64,000 bases of DNA, from the NCBI GenBank assembly GCA_025201365.1, contig JAIXMF010000021.1, positions 186,001-250,000 on the forward strand. Direction: 5' to 3'. The notes beneath the pieces were generated by a model. That model worked only from the letters and a program-made list of their open reading frames with translations, searched no databases and was not told the origin of the DNA. This DNA is from Syncephalis plumigaleata. Lineage: Eukaryota > Zoopagomycota > Zoopagomycetes > Zoopagales > Piptocephalidaceae. This document shows, piece by piece, positions 62,701-64,000 of this stretch; position 1 is the stretch's first letter, and every line of letters begins with the position of its first letter. The position numbers and the translations under genes were made by a program.

Positions 62701-63245
62701 TGGGGCTGAATAGCATCATAGCATTGTTGTAGCTTCCTGCTAAGCCGACTATTGCGAATGCGTTTCTCAGCAACGGCAACAAAGTGTATACCGTGCGAGT
62801 GGGTTGACATTTTCATAGGTAAGGAATGATTGCCGACTGTCAACGTGCCAGCAGCGCAATCTATGGTGGCGCTAGCATCGGTTAACCAATCCATACCTAA
62901 TAGGAGATCATATGGAGATGCATGAAGTATGATCGCTTCGACTTGACGTTCCACATCAGCAACTTGCACTTGTACTTGACAGTATCCGCAAGTGTGAGCG
63001 TGTCGTCCATCTGCTAGCTTAACAAACGAGTTCCGATTCGGTCCAACCTTTATGCCTAGACGTGAGCATAAGGCGCTAGAGATTACCGTTTGTTGGGCTC
63101 CTGTGTCCACTAGCATAGTTGTTGCGTGTCCGTTCACAAAACCGGCCTGTAAGAGTGCGTTAGCGGTAACAGCACCTATCACGGCATCTGGTTGTGATAA
63201 GGGATTTGCTAGAAGGGGGGTGCCAATACCCTCAATCATCGGCAC
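59697..63245 (-). CDS. Pol polyprotein of the Ty3/Gypsy element
   Basis: One open frame of 1,182 codons. Near the start is the aspartic protease motif [13 protein letters not shown] (Asp at about residue 47). Reverse transcriptase follows with [39 protein letters not shown] and the catalytic [12 protein letters not shown]. RNase H has [16 protein letters not shown] and [20 protein letters not shown]. Integrase has the zinc-binding H...H...CVRC segment ([26 protein letters not shown]), the core DLMGPFTES and [10 protein letters not shown], and [16 protein letters not shown]. The tail contains the GPF/Y-like RGPFRVVEQ segment. No chromodomain is evident. Confidence 0.96.
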   Translation of the reverse strand: [1182 protein letters not shown]

Positions 63246-63250
63246 CCGGT

Positions 63251-64000
63251 TTAGTTTTCCGACGGCTGAGCAGCCTCAGGCAATTTGCCAGTGACTGACT
63301 CACGAGCCGCAGATAACTTAAGACACTTATAGGCGGCGTGTCCTGGATCGTCACAGAGAGCACAAGGATGGCGCGGCGCAGAAGGTGGCTTCTCCTTGCG
63401 TCGTGGACGTTGTCGTCGGTCGTCATATTGCTTCTGTGTCGATCGGGTGTTAGAAGGGATAGAATCATCTTCTTGTACGGCAGCTACGAACTTTGGTTTA
63501 ACAGGCGTTGATGACTGGGTAAGTAGTTTGTCGATACTCTTTCCGCGTGATCGTAATTCCTCGAGTGATGAAATCAGATATAATTTGAGTAGATCACGAG
63601 TAGATTCATCGGCGTTGACCTTGAAGTAGTACCAAATCGTTTCGTCGCTGACTTTGGCGCGTATTCCGTTCATCTCGATGCGATCGGCATAGTCGAGGAG
63701 AGATTCCTTCGGACGCTTGCGAGTAGAATGGAACGTAGCTAACACTCCTTCTTTAGGATCTTCTTGATACCAATGACCTCGTATACTAGTTACAAGTTCA
63801 TCATAGAGACCAGGTTTAAACGAAGCTAACTGTTTCGTAGCGCGAGCACACCATACCTTTTCATGCTGTCGTAAACCATATATTAATGCACAGCATTGAT
63901 CCTTTTCGGACCATGGAGACATATCTGCGACAAGGGTGAATTCGTCTAACCATTCCAAAGGGTCATCCTTCTCGTTCAGTATGGGTATCTCCATCTTTGG
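63251..64000 (-). CDS. Gag polyprotein of the Ty3/Gypsy element, 5' end at window edge
   Basis: The frame starts at an ATG at 63994 (MEIPILNEKDDPLEWLDEF) or beyond the edge. A capsid-like segment (YGLRQHEKVWCARAT, LLDYADRIEMNGI) is followed by a basic region and one zinc knuckle, CALCDDPGHAAYKC. It ends at 63251, six bases before the pol ATG. The sequence is unlike the gag of the element at 10.2-11.8 kb. Confidence 0.88.
   Translation of the reverse strand, partial: PKMEIPILNEKDDPLEWLDEFTLVADMSPWSEKDQCCALIYGLRQHEKVWCARATKQLASFKPGLYDELVTSIRGHWYQEDPKEGVLATFHSTRKRPKESLLDYADRIEMNGIRAKVSDETIWYYFKVNADESTRDLLKLYLISSLEELRSRGKSIDKLLTQSSTPVKPKFVAAVQEDDSIPSNTRSTQKQYDDRRQRPRRKEKPPSAPRHPCALCDDPGHAAYKCLKLSAARESVTGKLPEAAQPSEN

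Larger units (their letters stand above)
59442..64000 (-). mobile_element. Ty3/Gypsy LTR retrotransposon, continues past the right edge
   Basis: The element is read on the minus strand: gag (63251 to the edge), pol (59697-63245) and a 3' LTR (59442-59743). A polypurine tract GAAGAGGGAG abuts the LTR at about 59744-59753. The domain order protease, reverse transcriptase, RNase H, integrase is that of Ty3/Gypsy. Gag and pol are in different frames and meet within a few bases, as in elements that use frameshifting between them. In the window it looks whole with no breaks; the 5' LTR and leader are outside. The five host bases before it are CTAAC, the expected left copy of a target duplication. 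Age cannot be judged without the second LTR. Confidence 0.95.

Overview
The window is nuclear DNA of a eukaryote with short GT-AG introns (about 46-75 bases), AT-rich spacers full of microsatellites, and compact genes on both strands. Gene content points to a fungus, probably an early-diverging lineage: a hybrid histidine kinase with an MHYT sensor, an SGK3-like PX kinase, an HLTF/RAD5-type translocase with a HIRAN domain, an intron-rich Aquarius helicase, and Ty3/Gypsy-type LTR elements. Placement in Zoopagomycota or Mucoromycota is inference only.

Layout. 1.2-3.3 kb: an OFA-type MFS transporter (+). 3.6-9.6 kb: the spliceosomal helicase Aquarius (-). 9.8-11.9 kb: an RPP14-like RNase P/MRP subunit gene (+) whose last exon is split by a 1.56-kb gag-only LTR element with a 5-bp target duplication and LTRs that look identical. 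12.0-16.1 kb: HLTF/RAD5 homologue (-). 16.5-18.5 kb: a low-complexity protein with a Cys-rich tail (-). 20.2-22.6 kb: PX-AGC kinase (-). 24.9-26.9 kb: PA-TM-RING ubiquitin ligase (-). 28.3-32.0 kb: three tandem related genes (+) for proteins with a disordered N-terminus and a shared C-terminal two-helix membrane module. 32.8-33.4 kb: a small single-pass membrane protein (-). 33.5-37.7 kb: a long spacer with one orphan coding-like exon. 37.7-39.2 kb: NEM1/Dullard-type phosphatase (-). 39.7-40.6 kb: TRAPPC1/Bet5 with a large insert (+). 42.8-47.8 kb: MHYT hybrid histidine kinase (+). 48.0-51.2 kb: two secreted proteins (-), one a pseudokinase. 53.0-55.4 kb: SRP54 (+). 55.7-58.3 kb: NOP2 (-). 58.7-59.4 kb: the first three exons of a CYTH/triphosphate tunnel enzyme (+), cut in intron 3 by a Ty3/Gypsy element (-) that runs off the right edge.

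Most genes are housekeeping (splicing, rRNA and tRNA maturation, protein targeting, vesicle tethering, lipid regulation, fork repair) and are not organised as a pathway. The accessory signals are the two LTR insertions into host genes, the tandem membrane family and the secreted pair. Several host genes, including the essential SRP54, show isolated one-base frame breaks, nearly all equivalent to a missing base. This looks more like consensus error than gene decay and should be kept in mind for every multi-exon call between about 31 and 54 kb.
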